From: Natrialba taiwanensis DSM 12281
GTDB taxonomy: Archaea; Halobacteriota; Halobacteria; Halobacteriales; Natrialbaceae
Direction: 5' to 3'
Length of the DNA stretch: 64,000 nucleotides
Assembly (NCBI RefSeq): GCF_000337595.1
Contig: NZ_AOIL01000042.1
Coordinates: 55,903 to 119,902 of the forward strand
Part shown: piece by piece, positions 1-9,323 of the stretch
How the letters are laid out: each line of letters begins with the position of its first letter
How positions within the stretch are numbered: the stretch's first letter is position 1
Notes under the pieces: generated by a model
The model's database searches: none
Seen by the model: only the letters and a program-made list of their open reading frames with translations
Told to the model about the DNA's origin: nothing
Position numbers and translations under genes: made by a program

Positions 1-1242
1 GAGCGTCACCTCAGCGGTGTCCTGAACCTCACCGTCGAGTTCAAGTGAGACCGTTTGGGTGAGTTCTTCATCGGTCGTGTTTTCGATGAGCGCGTCGACT
101 TCGAGGGGGTCGCCCGGTTCGACGGGCGCGTTGGTTCCTTCGATGGTAACACTGAACGCCGGTTCACTCGGTTCGTCTCCGATCGTGACTGTGGCGTCGT
201 CGGTGTTGTCGTCGCTTGAGACAGTGGCCGTGTACTCGCCGGGGTCGAGTCCGGCGGTGTCGGCGGTTAGCGTTACTGACTCGGATTCACCGGGCCCGAG
301 CGTGACCTCTGCCGTGTCCTGGACTGTGCCATCGAGTTCAAGCGTGACTTCCTGGGTTCCTTCTTCGGTTCCAGTGTTCTCGATCGTGGCGTTAACTTCG
401 AGCGGCTCTCCTGGGTCGACTGGATCGTTCGTGCTATCAACTGTTACGTCGAAGACAGGACCCTCGTCAGGACAGTCGATGCCGGTACCGAAGAGCCCCA
501 GACAAACGGTGGCTTGGGCTCCAAGGACCGGGTCTTCGACCGTAATTCTAGCAGTGGCCTCGAAATCACCAGTGATTATCGGGCAAAACGACGCTGACAC
601 CGATAAGACACTGTCGTCAAGTGACGCATCGACAGTGAACACGTCCGCGTCGCCGACAACATCGATGTTTACGAGTTCGAAGACATCAAGAGGGAGTCCA
701 AGGGTGCTGAGATCGGCTTCGAGACTTTCCTCGAGACAGTTTCCACCCGTGTCATCGACACACACTTCACCGAAATTCAGCGCGTTTAATTCCGCGTCAC
801 AGTCGTTTCCATCACAGTCGAGGCCAGTACCGAAGAGTCCCAGGCAAACAGTGGCCTGGATACCAAGGACCGGATCTTCGACCGTAATAATAGCAGTGGC
901 CTCGAAATCCCCGGTGATCGTCGGGCAAAACGACGCTGACACCGAGAGGACACTCTCATCAAGTGACGCATCGACAGCGAACACGTCCGCGTCACCGACA
1001 ATGTCGACATTTGCGAGCTCGAAGACATCGAGCGGGAGGCCGAGAGTGCTGAGATCGACTTCAACACTTTCATCGAGACAATTTTCACCCGTGTCATCAG
1101 CACACACTTCACCGAAATTCAGCGCGTCTAATTCTACGTCACATTCTTCTTGTGCGCCCACGGATTGAGACATGTAGATTGTCCCAATGGCACCTGTTCC
1201 ACCAATCGTTTTCAGTATTGTTCGGCGTGTTTGGTCGGTCAT
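1..1242 (-). CDS. Secreted surface protein with two Cys-rich repeats and CARDB-like domains (3' part cut by window)
   Basis: The start codon is at 1242 on the minus strand and the frame stays open to base 1, giving 414 residues without a stop. The N-terminus (MTDQTRRTILKTIGG) is a twin-arginine-type signal followed by a hydrophobic stretch, so export is likely. Residues 34-147 and 148-257 form two near-identical units of about 114 residues, each opening C-D-x-E-L-x-A-L-N-F-G-E-V, which resembles choice-of-anchor D / HYDIN-type beta domains. Each unit has six similarly placed cysteines, unusual for a halophile. From about residue 260 two CARDB/APHP-like modules follow (start GPVFDVTV, then EPAFSVTI). 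A distant AT box on the minus strand around 1318-1326 may be its promoter. The rest of the protein and any cell-surface anchor lie outside the window. The function is unknown; an adhesin or cell-surface role is inference. Confidence 0.8.
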   Translation of the reverse strand, partial: MTDQTRRTILKTIGGTGAIGTIYMSQSVGAQEECDVELDALNFGEVCADDTGENCLDESVEVDLSTLGLPLDVFELANVDIVGDADVFAVDASLDESVLSVSASFCPTITGDFEATAIITVEDPVLGIQATVCLGLFGTGLDCDGNDCDAELNALNFGEVCVDDTGGNCLEESLEADLSTLGLPLDVFELVNIDVVGDADVFTVDASLDDSVLSVSASFCPIITGDFEATARITVEDPVLGAQATVCLGLFGTGIDCPDEGPVFDVTVDSTNDPVDPGEPLEVNATIENTGTEEGTQEVTLELDGTVQDTAEVTLGPGESESVTLTADTAGLDPGEYTATVSSDDNTDDATVTIGDEPSEPAFSVTIEGTNAPVEPGDPLEVDALIENTTDEELTQTVSLELDGEVQDTAEVTL

Positions 1243-1870
1243 AGTCTCTGTTTCAGAAGCTTGACTCCGGTAGATAACCAGAAGCCAAACCTGTCAGAAA
1301 TCACTGTTGGTTGGGAATATTATAGGCTCGCATTGTTTATCTTGAAAGTAAACTGTAGGGGAATATATGCTGAAACAACGGGACGGTATCGTTCAGTATT
1401 GTCTCAATAGGAAATCGCTATGGAGTGTCTGATTCGTCTTCTCTCGACCGGCATACGTGTAATCCCATTTCCGTGAGTCTCGGCCACTGAACGAGTTATC
1501 TGTAAGCCATCACAGAAGTCTATCCGAATCGAAGTCACCTCGTCTCGGTTGTCACTGTCGTTCTACAATTCAATTCAGTTGATGGGTTATTTGCAGTACG
1601 TGATCACCGGTTGCTGATGGCCAGTGTTCACGAGACGTGGTGTATCCTCGATATCACTCACCCCACTATGTTGAGGTAAACGCACTCTCGCTGCGGTCTG
1701 TAGCGCTAAACACACTGGTTTCCAGCAGAAGATCAGATTCAGCGTTAATTGTGGCATACAGCTATGTCCGCTCCAGTCACGTCGGTCTGCGTTTCGTCGG
1801 GGTTCGCTACGAGTGTCGTCTGCAGTCACAGGGGCCACCTATTTACTCGTCCTCGAAGTGGGCTCTGTCT
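1243..1870. other. Intergenic region between divergent genes
   Basis: This stretch of 628 bases separates the minus-strand surface protein from the plus-strand nucleotidyltransferase. I see an AT-rich box (TATAATATT read on the minus strand, about 1318-1326) that could serve the surface protein. A box TATTTA at 1840-1845 lies 26-31 bases before the aglF start codon. An open frame extends upstream of aglF from 1637 but has no family resemblance and atypical composition, so I regard it as untranslated. Confidence 0.6.
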
Positions 1871-2644
1871 ATGCAAGCCGTCGTTCTCGCGGCCGGCAAG
1901 GGGACTCGCCTGCAGCCGCTCACGGATGACACGCCGAAGGCGCTCGTCGAGGTCGACGGTCGACCGATCATCGAAGACGTCTTCGACAACCTGCTCGCGG
2001 TCGGTGCCGAGGAACTGATCGTCGTCGTCGGTCACCTGAAAGAGCAACTCATCAACCGCTACGGCGACGCCTACCGCGACGTCCCGATCACCTACGCCCA
2101 CCAGCGCGAACAGCTCGGCCTCGCACACGCCATCCTCCAAGTCGAACCGCTCGTCGAGGACGAGTTCATGCTCATGCTCGGCGATAACGTCTTCCGGGCG
2201 AACCTCGGCGATGTCGTCGCTCGCCAGCACGAGGACCGCGCCGACGCGGCGTTTCTCGTCGAAACGGTGCCCGTTGAGGAGGCCTCGCGCTACGGCGTGC
2301 TCGATACGAACGAGTACGGCGAGATCGTCGAGGTCGTCGAAAAACCCGACGACCCGCCGTCGAATCTCGTCATGACCGGTTTCTACACGTTTACGCCGGC
2401 GATCTTCCACGCCTGCCGACTCGTCCAGCCGAGCGACCGCGGCGAGTACGAACTCTCGGATGCGATCGATCTCCTGATTCAATCGGGCCGGACGATCGAT
2501 GCGATCCGCATGGAAGGCTGGCGCATCGACGTTGGCTATCCAGCAGATCGGGACCGGGCGGAAGCGTTCTTGCAAGGCGAGGCCGTGCCGCCCGCCGAAG
2601 TCAGCGGACGCGCCGTTGACGCGCCGGAAGCGGAGATGAATTGA
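1871..2644 (+). CDS. aglF: Sugar nucleotidyltransferase, AglF-type UTP--glucose-1-phosphate uridylyltransferase
   Basis: A 257-residue nucleotidyltransferase with the N-terminal signature VVLAAGKGTRLQPLTDDTPK, the nucleotide-binding loop of the glucose-1-phosphate nucleotidylyltransferase family. Downstream are the GDNVF segment with the metal-binding Asp, the VVEKPDDPPS loop, and a terminal GWRIDVGYPAD segment typical of the fold. The family makes NDP-sugars such as UDP-glucose or dTDP-glucose from a sugar-1-phosphate and NTP. In Haloferax the close relative AglF serves N-glycosylation. The start at 1871 is preferred to the longer frame because homology begins exactly there and a TATTTA box lies 26-31 bases upstream. 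It sits immediately before the STT3-like gene in a surface-glycan locus. The exact sugar substrate cannot be read from the sequence, so the symbol rests on family and context. Confidence 0.85.
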   Translation: MQAVVLAAGKGTRLQPLTDDTPKALVEVDGRPIIEDVFDNLLAVGAEELIVVVGHLKEQLINRYGDAYRDVPITYAHQREQLGLAHAILQVEPLVEDEFMLMLGDNVFRANLGDVVARQHEDRADAAFLVETVPVEEASRYGVLDTNEYGEIVEVVEKPDDPPSNLVMTGFYTFTPAIFHACRLVQPSDRGEYELSDAIDLLIQSGRTIDAIRMEGWRIDVGYPADRDRAEAFLQGEAVPPAEVSGRAVDAPEAEMN

Positions 2645-2783
2645 AACTCACATCAAATCGGGGCATAACCTCACCGTTCTACCTACGCTTGGTCGATAGC
2701 TGTCTTCCGTCGATTCAGCTATCGTCGTCCCCCTGTTGGTCAGTCTCGCAGTCTTTATCCGCCCGCACATGGACGTACGCCCA

Positions 2784-5273
2784 ATGGCCGATGCCGACGA
2801 TCCGGCTTCCGGAACCCATCCCCAGGCGGTCGCTGATACGGCAGCGTCGTTCTGCGAGGAGTACGATGACGGGGAACAGATCCTCGAAACAGTCCTCGCA
2901 ATCGATGCCGATCACGACACTGAAACCTGGACATTTTCGGATCTACCGCTGGATTCGGGGACGTTTGGTGAACTCGTTTCGCGTAATATCGTCGTCAAGG
3001 ATGGCGGCGAGTATCGTGTCTCAAGCCGTAATGGAATTCGTGCAGCGCTAACTGACGAGGAGATCACCTCCGAATCCGAATCCGATTCTGACTCGAATTC
3101 AGGATATATTCGATCGAGGATCGTCGCCGTTGATATCCACACGGGTGCTGCGTTCGTGGGAGCACTCGCAATTCTGTTGGTGATGCGCCTGTTGAACTAC
3201 GGGGCGGTGTTTCGCGGCGACCGCGTCGTCTCGCCGGGCAACGATCCCTACTACTATCGGTACTGGATGACTGAGTTCCTCGCGTCATCCGATGGGCTGA
3301 CCGACTGGAGTGTGGTTACGTCGATGCCCGACGGAGCCGCCGAGCGGCGGCCGTTTACGCACGCTGCAAATTGGCTGCTCGCAGAGGTACTCGGTGGTGG
3401 CCAGGGGGCGGCAGACATCGTCACTGCATGGCTCCCTGTCGTCGCGACGCTTGCCTTGGGGATCGTCGTCTATTGGCTCGCCGTTGTCGTCACGGACGAC
3501 GTTCGTATCGGTATCGCATCGGTGGTTCTCCTCGCGTTAACACCGGTTCACGCCGTCTACTCTGGGGTTGGGTTCCTCGAACACAGATTGCACCAATACT
3601 TCTGGCTCGGCGTAACGCTGTTGGCACTGGCCTGGCTGGCCGTCGACCTTCGGCGGCGATCCCAAGACTCGTCGGACCGAACGCGGGACCCCCTCCTTGA
3701 GCACTGTCGCTCCCCCTGGACGTGGGTCGCTACTATCGTTTTTGGCATTGCACTCACCTTCTCGGCGTACGCCTGGGGCGGTTCAGTGCTGATGTTCCTC
3801 CCGGTCGCCATCTATATCGGGTTGAAGGTTCCACTTGATGTCCGTGCGGGGCTGTCACCGACGCTTGGAAACGTTCCATTGCTGACTGGACTAGGGATAA
3901 GCAGCGCGCTCAGCGTCTTCTTCTATCTCCGCTGGGGATGGCAGGAATCGTTTACGGCGGTCGTCTCGGTACTTCTCGTCGCCGGTAGTCTCGGCGTCAT
4001 TGTCCTCGGCGAGGCGTGGCATCGTCTCGAGTTCAGTGTTCCGACATCCGGACTGATTGGAATCGAAGCGGTGCTCACTGCGGTGGGGATCGGTGTGGTT
4101 CGCTCATTGCGTCCGACGGACTGGACACGATTGCAGACTCGGGCCGATGATCTGCTATTTCGAACTGGGGCAACGGAGACGGGATCGGTCTTCTCGACGG
4201 ACAACTCTATCATTCTCGAACCGATGGCACACCTCGGCATCAATTTCTATCTCGCGGTCATCGTTCTCGGTTGGGCGAGTTGGGTTGCGTCACGACGGTA
4301 CGAACCCGGCTGGCTCTTGCTGTCGGTCTACACCGTCTTCTGGCTCGTGATGGCGACACTGCAGGTCCGCTTTGCAGCACAACTCGCGATTCCACTCGCC
4401 GTGCTCGGCGGACTGGGACTCGTTGCTCTCCTCGCCTGGGTCGATCTAGCTCGGGTTCCACGCCCATTCCGAACGTCCACGACGGACGACGACCCGAGTG
4501 AGTCGTGGCGAACTCGTGACACCGTGACCGATGGCGGTGACTACAAGCCGGGAATCATCGTTCCGCGGGATGTCCGCAAACTCGCCACACTCGGATGGAT
4601 CGTGCTTCTCGTCTGTGGAATGAGCCTGATTTTCGTTCCATCACTGAGTGCACAGACGACCCACAGTGACGCACAACTAGAGGCAACGACCGCCATCGAG
4701 GACCACGCCCTCGAGACGGATCGCGAGTACCCGGCCACCTTCGTGTTGAGTCGTTGGGGAGACAACCGACTGTACAACTACTTCGTCAGTGGAGAGTCCC
4801 AGAGCTACAGCTATGCTCAGAACACGTTTGGTGACTTCCAAACTGGTACCGATCCGGACGGCTGGTACGACCAGTTCGGAGACCGTGTTGGCTACGTGGT
4901 TTTGACCGACCAGAGCAACGTATCCGCGGAGATGACTCAATCACGACTCCACGAGGAGTACGGTACGGGCGGATCCCAGACTGACCCGCTCACGCACTAC
5001 CAGGCGATCTACCTCGACGAGGAGGTAACAGCGTTTGCCGTCGTCCCCGGCGCGACGATTACCGGTTCGGGCGAGGCCGGCGAGAACGTTACCGTCGAAA
5101 CTGAGACCGACGTTTCCGGCGAAACACTCACGTACGAGCGATCAACGACCGTCGGCGATGACGGCACGTTCTCCGTCACCGTCCCGTACCCCGGAGAGTA
5201 CGATGTTGGCACGGCGTCGGTCGACGTTTCCCGGTCTGCAGTCGAGTCGGGGGAGTCGGTTCCGCTGGACTAA
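2784..5273 (+). CDS. STT3/AglB-like oligosaccharyltransferase with divergent catalytic motifs
   Basis: An 829-residue multi-span membrane protein. Residues 1 to about 110 are a soluble, acidic, possibly winged-helix-like region. A transmembrane stretch begins near 117, followed by many hydrophobic segments to about 625. The C-terminal extracellular region ends with a beta domain (from about 753) like that of haloarchaeal AglB. STT3 enzymes transfer a lipid-linked glycan to Asn of secreted proteins. The first-loop acidic motif is present (NDPYYYRYW, D154), but the usual DHH region reads FLEHRLHQYFW (E266-R268) and the WWDYG region reads RWGDNRLYNYF (657-667). Of three in-frame ATGs (2736, 2769, 2784), 2784 is chosen because TTTATC at 2753-2758 lies 26-31 bases before it. 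It could be an active diverged enzyme for a special acceptor, or an enzyme attaching glycans to something other than a sequon. Confidence 0.75.
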   Translation: MADADDPASGTHPQAVADTAASFCEEYDDGEQILETVLAIDADHDTETWTFSDLPLDSGTFGELVSRNIVVKDGGEYRVSSRNGIRAALTDEEITSESESDSDSNSGYIRSRIVAVDIHTGAAFVGALAILLVMRLLNYGAVFRGDRVVSPGNDPYYYRYWMTEFLASSDGLTDWSVVTSMPDGAAERRPFTHAANWLLAEVLGGGQGAADIVTAWLPVVATLALGIVVYWLAVVVTDDVRIGIASVVLLALTPVHAVYSGVGFLEHRLHQYFWLGVTLLALAWLAVDLRRRSQDSSDRTRDPLLEHCRSPWTWVATIVFGIALTFSAYAWGGSVLMFLPVAIYIGLKVPLDVRAGLSPTLGNVPLLTGLGISSALSVFFYLRWGWQESFTAVVSVLLVAGSLGVIVLGEAWHRLEFSVPTSGLIGIEAVLTAVGIGVVRSLRPTDWTRLQTRADDLLFRTGATETGSVFSTDNSIILEPMAHLGINFYLAVIVLGWASWVASRRYEPGWLLLSVYTVFWLVMATLQVRFAAQLAIPLAVLGGLGLVALLAWVDLARVPRPFRTSTTDDDPSESWRTRDTVTDGGDYKPGIIVPRDVRKLATLGWIVLLVCGMSLIFVPSLSAQTTHSDAQLEATTAIEDHALETDREYPATFVLSRWGDNRLYNYFVSGESQSYSYAQNTFGDFQTGTDPDGWYDQFGDRVGYVVLTDQSNVSAEMTQSRLHEEYGTGGSQTDPLTHYQAIYLDEEVTAFAVVPGATITGSGEAGENVTVETETDVSGETLTYERSTTVGDDGTFSVTVPYPGEYDVGTASVDVSRSAVESGESVPLD

Positions 5274-5513
5274 CGTCGCTGTTCGATGCGAATGCGTGCC
5301 GTCTCAACTCACCGTTTGAGAGCGACCACGGTGTTGACGGTTTAGAACCTGCAGCTATTCTCCGAACCTGATACTATCTCTCGGACTCCATGACGGTGCC
5401 AATCCGTGATAACACTGGGTGAGCGGAGTTCAACAGGCGAGTGAGTCTCTATGTTTCTATCTCAAATATACACTATCTAACATGAAATATGTTATACCAT
5501 CCGTAGGTGTGGC

Positions 5514-6971
5514 ATGGAACGAATGGTGACCGGCTGGCAGTATCGAATGGTAAGTGCTTTCGGTGCGATACTTGCCGTATTCGGCGCGCTGAGTGTTGCA
5601 AACCATCCGGTGGCGCAGTCGCTATTCACGACGCACGTGCCGCTTTTCAACCGACTGGAGGTCACCGTCTTGGGCGGCGACTCTCTCGTCTGGGCGCTTA
5701 CCCTCACCGTCCTCGCCATCACCACCAGCCTGTTCCCGCTTTATAGACCCCAACCGCGACGCGTTCTCGATACCGTCTTTCTCACGCAAAAGCGCGTCCT
5801 CGTCGGCGGCCTCGCGCTCGCCACACTCGGCTATTTCAAGTGGTCATACCGCCTTCCGCGTGCGACGCTCGTGATGACCGTCGGCGTGCTCGGACTCATC
5901 CTCCCAGCCTGGTTCGTCTGGATCCGACGCCGACCGACCGACGATTCCGATCGCCTCCTACTCGTCGGTGACGACCCCGAGCAGTTGGCCCAGATCCCGA
6001 CGACCATCTCGATGCCAATTCTCGGCTATCTCTGCCCGTCCGTTCTCTCCCCGCGCGACAACGCCGAGCCCGCGGCCGACGGCGGCCTCTCGATCTCTGC
6101 AACTGCCTCCTCCGAACTCGAGTCGGACTCGACGGCGGAGCAACCCGGGCTAGAGCGGATCGGCGGTCTCTCTCGGCTCGAAACCGTTCTGGTGGAGTAC
6201 GACATCGACACCGTCGTCCTCGCGTTCCGCCACGCCGACCGCGCCGAGTTCTTCGGCGCACTCGATGCCTGTCACGCACACGGTGTCGACGCGAAGGTCC
6301 ACCGCGAGTACGCCGATTGCGTACTGGCTGCAGAGGGGACCGTCGGAACGCTCGTCGACGTAGACATCGAACCCTGGGACCCGCTCGATCACCTGTTCAA
6401 GCGCGTTTTCGACATCGCCTTTGCGCTCACCGGGCTGGTCTTGGCCGTGCCGCTCGTGACCGGAATTGCGGTTGTAATCAAACTCGACAGTCCCGGCCCG
6501 GTGCTGTACAGTCAGGATCGAACCGCCGGCTTCGGCGACACGTTTTCCGTCTACAAGTTCCGAACGATGATTCCCAAAGGTGAGTCCGCGGCTCCTGCTT
6601 CGGATTCGGAAAACGACCGCATCACGCGCGTCGGTTGCCTGCTGCGGAAAACCCACCTGGACGAGTTACCCCAGCTGTGGTCGATTCTGATCGGGGATAT
6701 GAGCGTGGTCGGCCCCCGTGCCGCCTGGACCGAAGAGGAGGTCCTGCTCGAAGCGGACGCGCCTGCATGGCGAAAACGCTGGTTCGTCAAACCCGGGCTG
6801 ACCGGACTGGCGCAGATAAACGACGCGAAGAGTACCGATCCGCGGCTGAAATTGCGCTACGACCTCGCGTACATTCGCCGCCAGTCGTTCTGGATGGATG
6901 TGAAGATCGTGATTCGGCAGGTGTGGACCGTCCTCACCGATCTGTGGATCACGCTTCGTCGCGGCAACTGA
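5514..6971 (+). CDS. Polyprenyl glycosylphosphotransferase (sugar transferase initiating glycan assembly)
   Basis: A 485-residue membrane protein. The first ~145 residues carry about four or five transmembrane segments. A middle soluble region (about 150-290) resembles the nucleotide-binding-like domain of long WbaP/PssA-type enzymes. From about residue 292 the C-terminal bacterial sugar transferase domain follows: KRVFDIAFALTG, then DSPGPVLYSQDR, YKFRTM, RKTHLDELPQLW and GDMSVVGPRA. This family moves a sugar-1-phosphate from a nucleotide sugar to a polyprenyl phosphate at the cytoplasmic face, the first step of lipid-linked oligosaccharide or exopolysaccharide synthesis. Context agrees: aglF and the STT3-like gene lie before it, and a polymerase and flippase follow. 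AT-rich sequence (AAATATG near 5485-5491) lies just over 20 bases before the start. Confidence 0.9.
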   Translation: MERMVTGWQYRMVSAFGAILAVFGALSVANHPVAQSLFTTHVPLFNRLEVTVLGGDSLVWALTLTVLAITTSLFPLYRPQPRRVLDTVFLTQKRVLVGGLALATLGYFKWSYRLPRATLVMTVGVLGLILPAWFVWIRRRPTDDSDRLLLVGDDPEQLAQIPTTISMPILGYLCPSVLSPRDNAEPAADGGLSISATASSELESDSTAEQPGLERIGGLSRLETVLVEYDIDTVVLAFRHADRAEFFGALDACHAHGVDAKVHREYADCVLAAEGTVGTLVDVDIEPWDPLDHLFKRVFDIAFALTGLVLAVPLVTGIAVVIKLDSPGPVLYSQDRTAGFGDTFSVYKFRTMIPKGESAAPASDSENDRITRVGCLLRKTHLDELPQLWSILIGDMSVVGPRAAWTEEEVLLEADAPAWRKRWFVKPGLTGLAQINDAKSTDPRLKLRYDLAYIRRQSFWMDVKIVIRQVWTVLTDLWITLRRGN

Positions 6972-7012
6972 ACTCGTCCTGTGGCCCGTGGGCCGGTGTT
7001 TCGTCCGCCGGT

Positions 7013-7495
7013 TCACAGCCAGTATCGTTCGTAGAGGAACACGCTCCCGGCGATGATTCCTGTGATGACAAGCACGGTAGGGTCCGATGAGACGTAGAGA
7101 TTCGGTGTCGGATGGCGGTACCACGTGATCGGATAGAGCCACGTCCCAGCTGCGCCATCGGCGTATGCTTTGAGCCCGTCGATGACGAGGTGTGAGAACG
7201 CTCCCGCAAGCAGGAATCCGAATGCTCGTCGATGACGCTCTGTGAGGACGACGGCACCGACACCGGCGAGCAGGCAGACGCCACCGATCGTCTGCATCGC
7301 GTCGAGACTAAACGGCACTCCGAGCACCGACTCGAGCGTTGCATCGGTGACGAGCAGTCCGAGCCGGTTGAGGTCAGGAAGCAGTGCCCCGATCATCGCG
7401 ATCGCCACCCAGCGTTTCGTGAGCCACTCGAATCGCCAGCTCGCGACGGTGAAGAGCGCGTAGGCCGCAAGGACGTGGGTCAGGAGGTCAGCCAT
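7013..7495 (-). CDS. YdjM-type membrane-bound metal-dependent hydrolase family protein
   Basis: A 160-residue protein with four or five hydrophobic segments. It has the family pattern of an early His (MADLLTHVLAAYALF), an acidic LLPDLNR after the second helix, and a GAFSHLVIDGLKAY segment, which supply the His/Asp ligands expected of PF04307 (YdjM) proteins. Their substrate is not established. The longer open frame to 7663 has Arg/Ser-rich composition, so translation from the ATG at 7495 is chosen. The start overlaps the end of the preceding minus-strand gene (7488-8003) by eight bases, so the two are almost certainly co-transcribed. No link to the surrounding glycan genes is visible beyond position. 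Confidence 0.75.
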   Translation of the reverse strand: MADLLTHVLAAYALFTVASWRFEWLTKRWVAIAMIGALLPDLNRLGLLVTDATLESVLGVPFSLDAMQTIGGVCLLAGVGAVVLTERHRRAFGFLLAGAFSHLVIDGLKAYADGAAGTWLYPITWYRHPTPNLYVSSDPTVLVITGIIAGSVFLYERYWL

Positions 7496-8003
7496 CGTTC
7501 GGTCCTTCTGTATCGCGTTCTGTCCGGCCCGTTCGCGGCTCGAATCCGAGTTTCTGCGGAAGGGGTTGCCAGTGTTTGCAAAAATAACTGATTGCAAGGA
7601 GAGCTCCAGCGAGAGAGACGACGTATTTGTACGTCGATGCGCCGTCGCTTCGGTTGACGACAACTGTTTTCTCGGCCGTCATCGTCTGATCCGAGTCGAG
7701 CACACCGTACACCTGTACCATGCCACCTGGCTCGACTGATTTGTCGACGTTCGTCACCTCGAGTTCAGCCGCGATGTCGTCGGCGTCGTCGTGGACGTGG
7801 ATGACGATCGTGTCTTCGGCCGCGGTCTGGACCTCTCCGAACAGAAGGACCTGCTGGTCGGTGAACTGGCCGGGGTCGTCCTGCAGCTGATCTCCCGTCG
7901 GATGGGGCCAGCGCTCATCGTAGGTTGCGCCGTAGTGGACACAGAGCCCGGCGAGGGTTGTGAGGAGCAGTGTTCCAACGACGACTCTGACTGCCGGGCG
8001 CAT
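7488..8003 (-). CDS. Membrane-anchored OB-fold-like protein, function unknown
   Basis: A 171-residue protein with an N-terminal hydrophobic helix (about 5-23) and a second helix near 128-145 (YKYVVSLAGALLAISYF). The segment between them looks like a small beta-barrel: GQFTDQQVLLFGEVQ, then TIVIHVHD, then GGMVQVYGVLDSDQ, a spacing reminiscent of OB-fold proteins such as CcmE-like domains. The fold call is inference from strand pattern and no catalytic motif is visible. The gene overlaps the YdjM-family gene by eight bases and precedes it in transcription, suggesting a two-gene unit acting at the membrane. Confidence 0.65.
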   Translation of the reverse strand: MRPAVRVVVGTLLLTTLAGLCVHYGATYDERWPHPTGDQLQDDPGQFTDQQVLLFGEVQTAAEDTIVIHVHDDADDIAAELEVTNVDKSVEPGGMVQVYGVLDSDQTMTAEKTVVVNRSDGASTYKYVVSLAGALLAISYFCKHWQPLPQKLGFEPRTGRTERDTEGPNDG

Positions 8004-8158
8004 TCGTTTTCGTGCTCTCGGATTCGGTACTTGGTCGTTATGCTTCGGATTGGTGTGGGTTGTCTGTTTGGCTGCACTCGGGAATGAGGACCGATTCCAC
8101 CGGCAGTGATTGAGACGAACGATAACGCATTAGCCCCGTCGCTGTGAATGTCGGACGA

Positions 8159-9274
8159 ATGCGAATTCTTCGGGTCGCACAGAAGGTCTATCCCGACGTG
8201 AAAGGGGGCGGACCGTACCACGTCCACGCGATGAGTCGCGACCAGGCGGCGATGGGACACGACGTGACCGTCCTGACGGTGCGGTACGACGACTCCCTTC
8301 CTCACGTTGAAGAACGCGACGGATACACGGTGGTTCGGTACGATCCCGCAGTGACGCTCCTGGGGAACGATATCAGCCCCGGGCTCGCGCAGTATCTCTC
8401 CGCAGCCGAGGATTTCGACGTAATGCATGCCCACTCGCATCTGTACTTTGCGACGAATCTGGCTGCACTGAAGCGATTCCTCGGGGATATTCCGCTCGCG
8501 ATCACGAACCACGGACTGTACTCGCAGAACGCGCCGGAGTGGGTCTTCGATCTCTATCTGCGGTCGATCGGCCGATGGACGTTCAACCAGGCCGACGTCG
8601 TGTTTTGCTACACGGACACCGACAAGGAACGCGTGCGCGAGTTCGGCGTCTCGAGTCGGATCGAGGTGGTGTCGAACGGGATCGATACCGAACGGTTCAC
8701 GCCTAACGGTTCAGAGAGTGAGTTGATCGAGAGTGATGGGCCTGTCGTGTTGTTCGTCGGACGGTTAGTCGAGGGAAAACAGCCAACCGTTGCCATCGAT
8801 ATCGTTAGCCGTCTCCAGTCGAAGCATCCCGAACTAGCGCTGTATATCTGCGGCGATGGCGCATTACGCGGAGAGCTTGAGGATCTTATTGCTCATAACG
8901 AGCTAAACCAGTCTGTTTCGCTCCTCGGGCAAGTCCCCTACGATGAAATGCCAGCTATTTATCGAACTGCCGATGTACTCCTGCTTCCGAGTACTGCTGA
9001 GGGGCTCCCCCGTACCGTCCTTGAGGCATTTGCTTCGGAAACCCCCGTTGTAGCCTCGAATCTGGATCACATTCGGGAAACCGTTCGAAACGGCGGTAAA
9101 ACGGCACCACCAGAGAAGCCGGCAGCGTTCTCCGAACAAATTGATCACTTACTTTCGGAACCGGATACTCGAGAGCATCTCGCGAAACGCGGCCGTCAAC
9201 TTGCAACGAGGACTCATCAGTGGCGAACAACCGTTGAAGCGACTACAGCCACATTAGAGTCACTCCTAGCATAG
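8159..9274 (+). CDS. Glycosyltransferase family 4 (GT-B fold)
   Basis: A 371-residue retaining GT-B glycosyltransferase. The N-terminal half has the acceptor-domain pattern MRILRVAQKVYPDVKGGG...HVHAMSRDQAAMGHDVTVLT. The C-terminal half has VVLFVGRLVEGKQ, then YICGDGALRGELE, and the donor-binding E-x7-E region STAEGLPRTVLEAFASETPV. These enzymes transfer a hexose from a nucleotide sugar to a growing lipid-linked glycan in the cytoplasm. ATG 8159 is preferred to GTG 8144 because the family N-terminus begins there. Codon use becomes more AT-rich in the last third, marking the beginning of the compositional change in this locus. Confidence 0.9.
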   Translation: MRILRVAQKVYPDVKGGGPYHVHAMSRDQAAMGHDVTVLTVRYDDSLPHVEERDGYTVVRYDPAVTLLGNDISPGLAQYLSAAEDFDVMHAHSHLYFATNLAALKRFLGDIPLAITNHGLYSQNAPEWVFDLYLRSIGRWTFNQADVVFCYTDTDKERVREFGVSSRIEVVSNGIDTERFTPNGSESELIESDGPVVLFVGRLVEGKQPTVAIDIVSRLQSKHPELALYICGDGALRGELEDLIAHNELNQSVSLLGQVPYDEMPAIYRTADVLLLPSTAEGLPRTVLEAFASETPVVASNLDHIRETVRNGGKTAPPEKPAAFSEQIDHLLSEPDTREHLAKRGRQLATRTHQWRTTVEATTATLESLLA

Positions 9275-9323
9275 CTGCCCATCGATATCATTTTACGAAT
9301 TCATATAGAAACCGCTGGTACCA

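Noticed and set aside
59-1168. Plus-strand 369-residue Ser/Thr-rich open frame
   Set aside because: It is the complement of the minus-strand surface protein, which has a signal peptide, domain structure and duplicated units.
1637-1870. N-terminal extension of the nucleotidyltransferase frame
   Set aside because: The added 78 residues have no family match and atypical composition, and a promoter box sits inside it.
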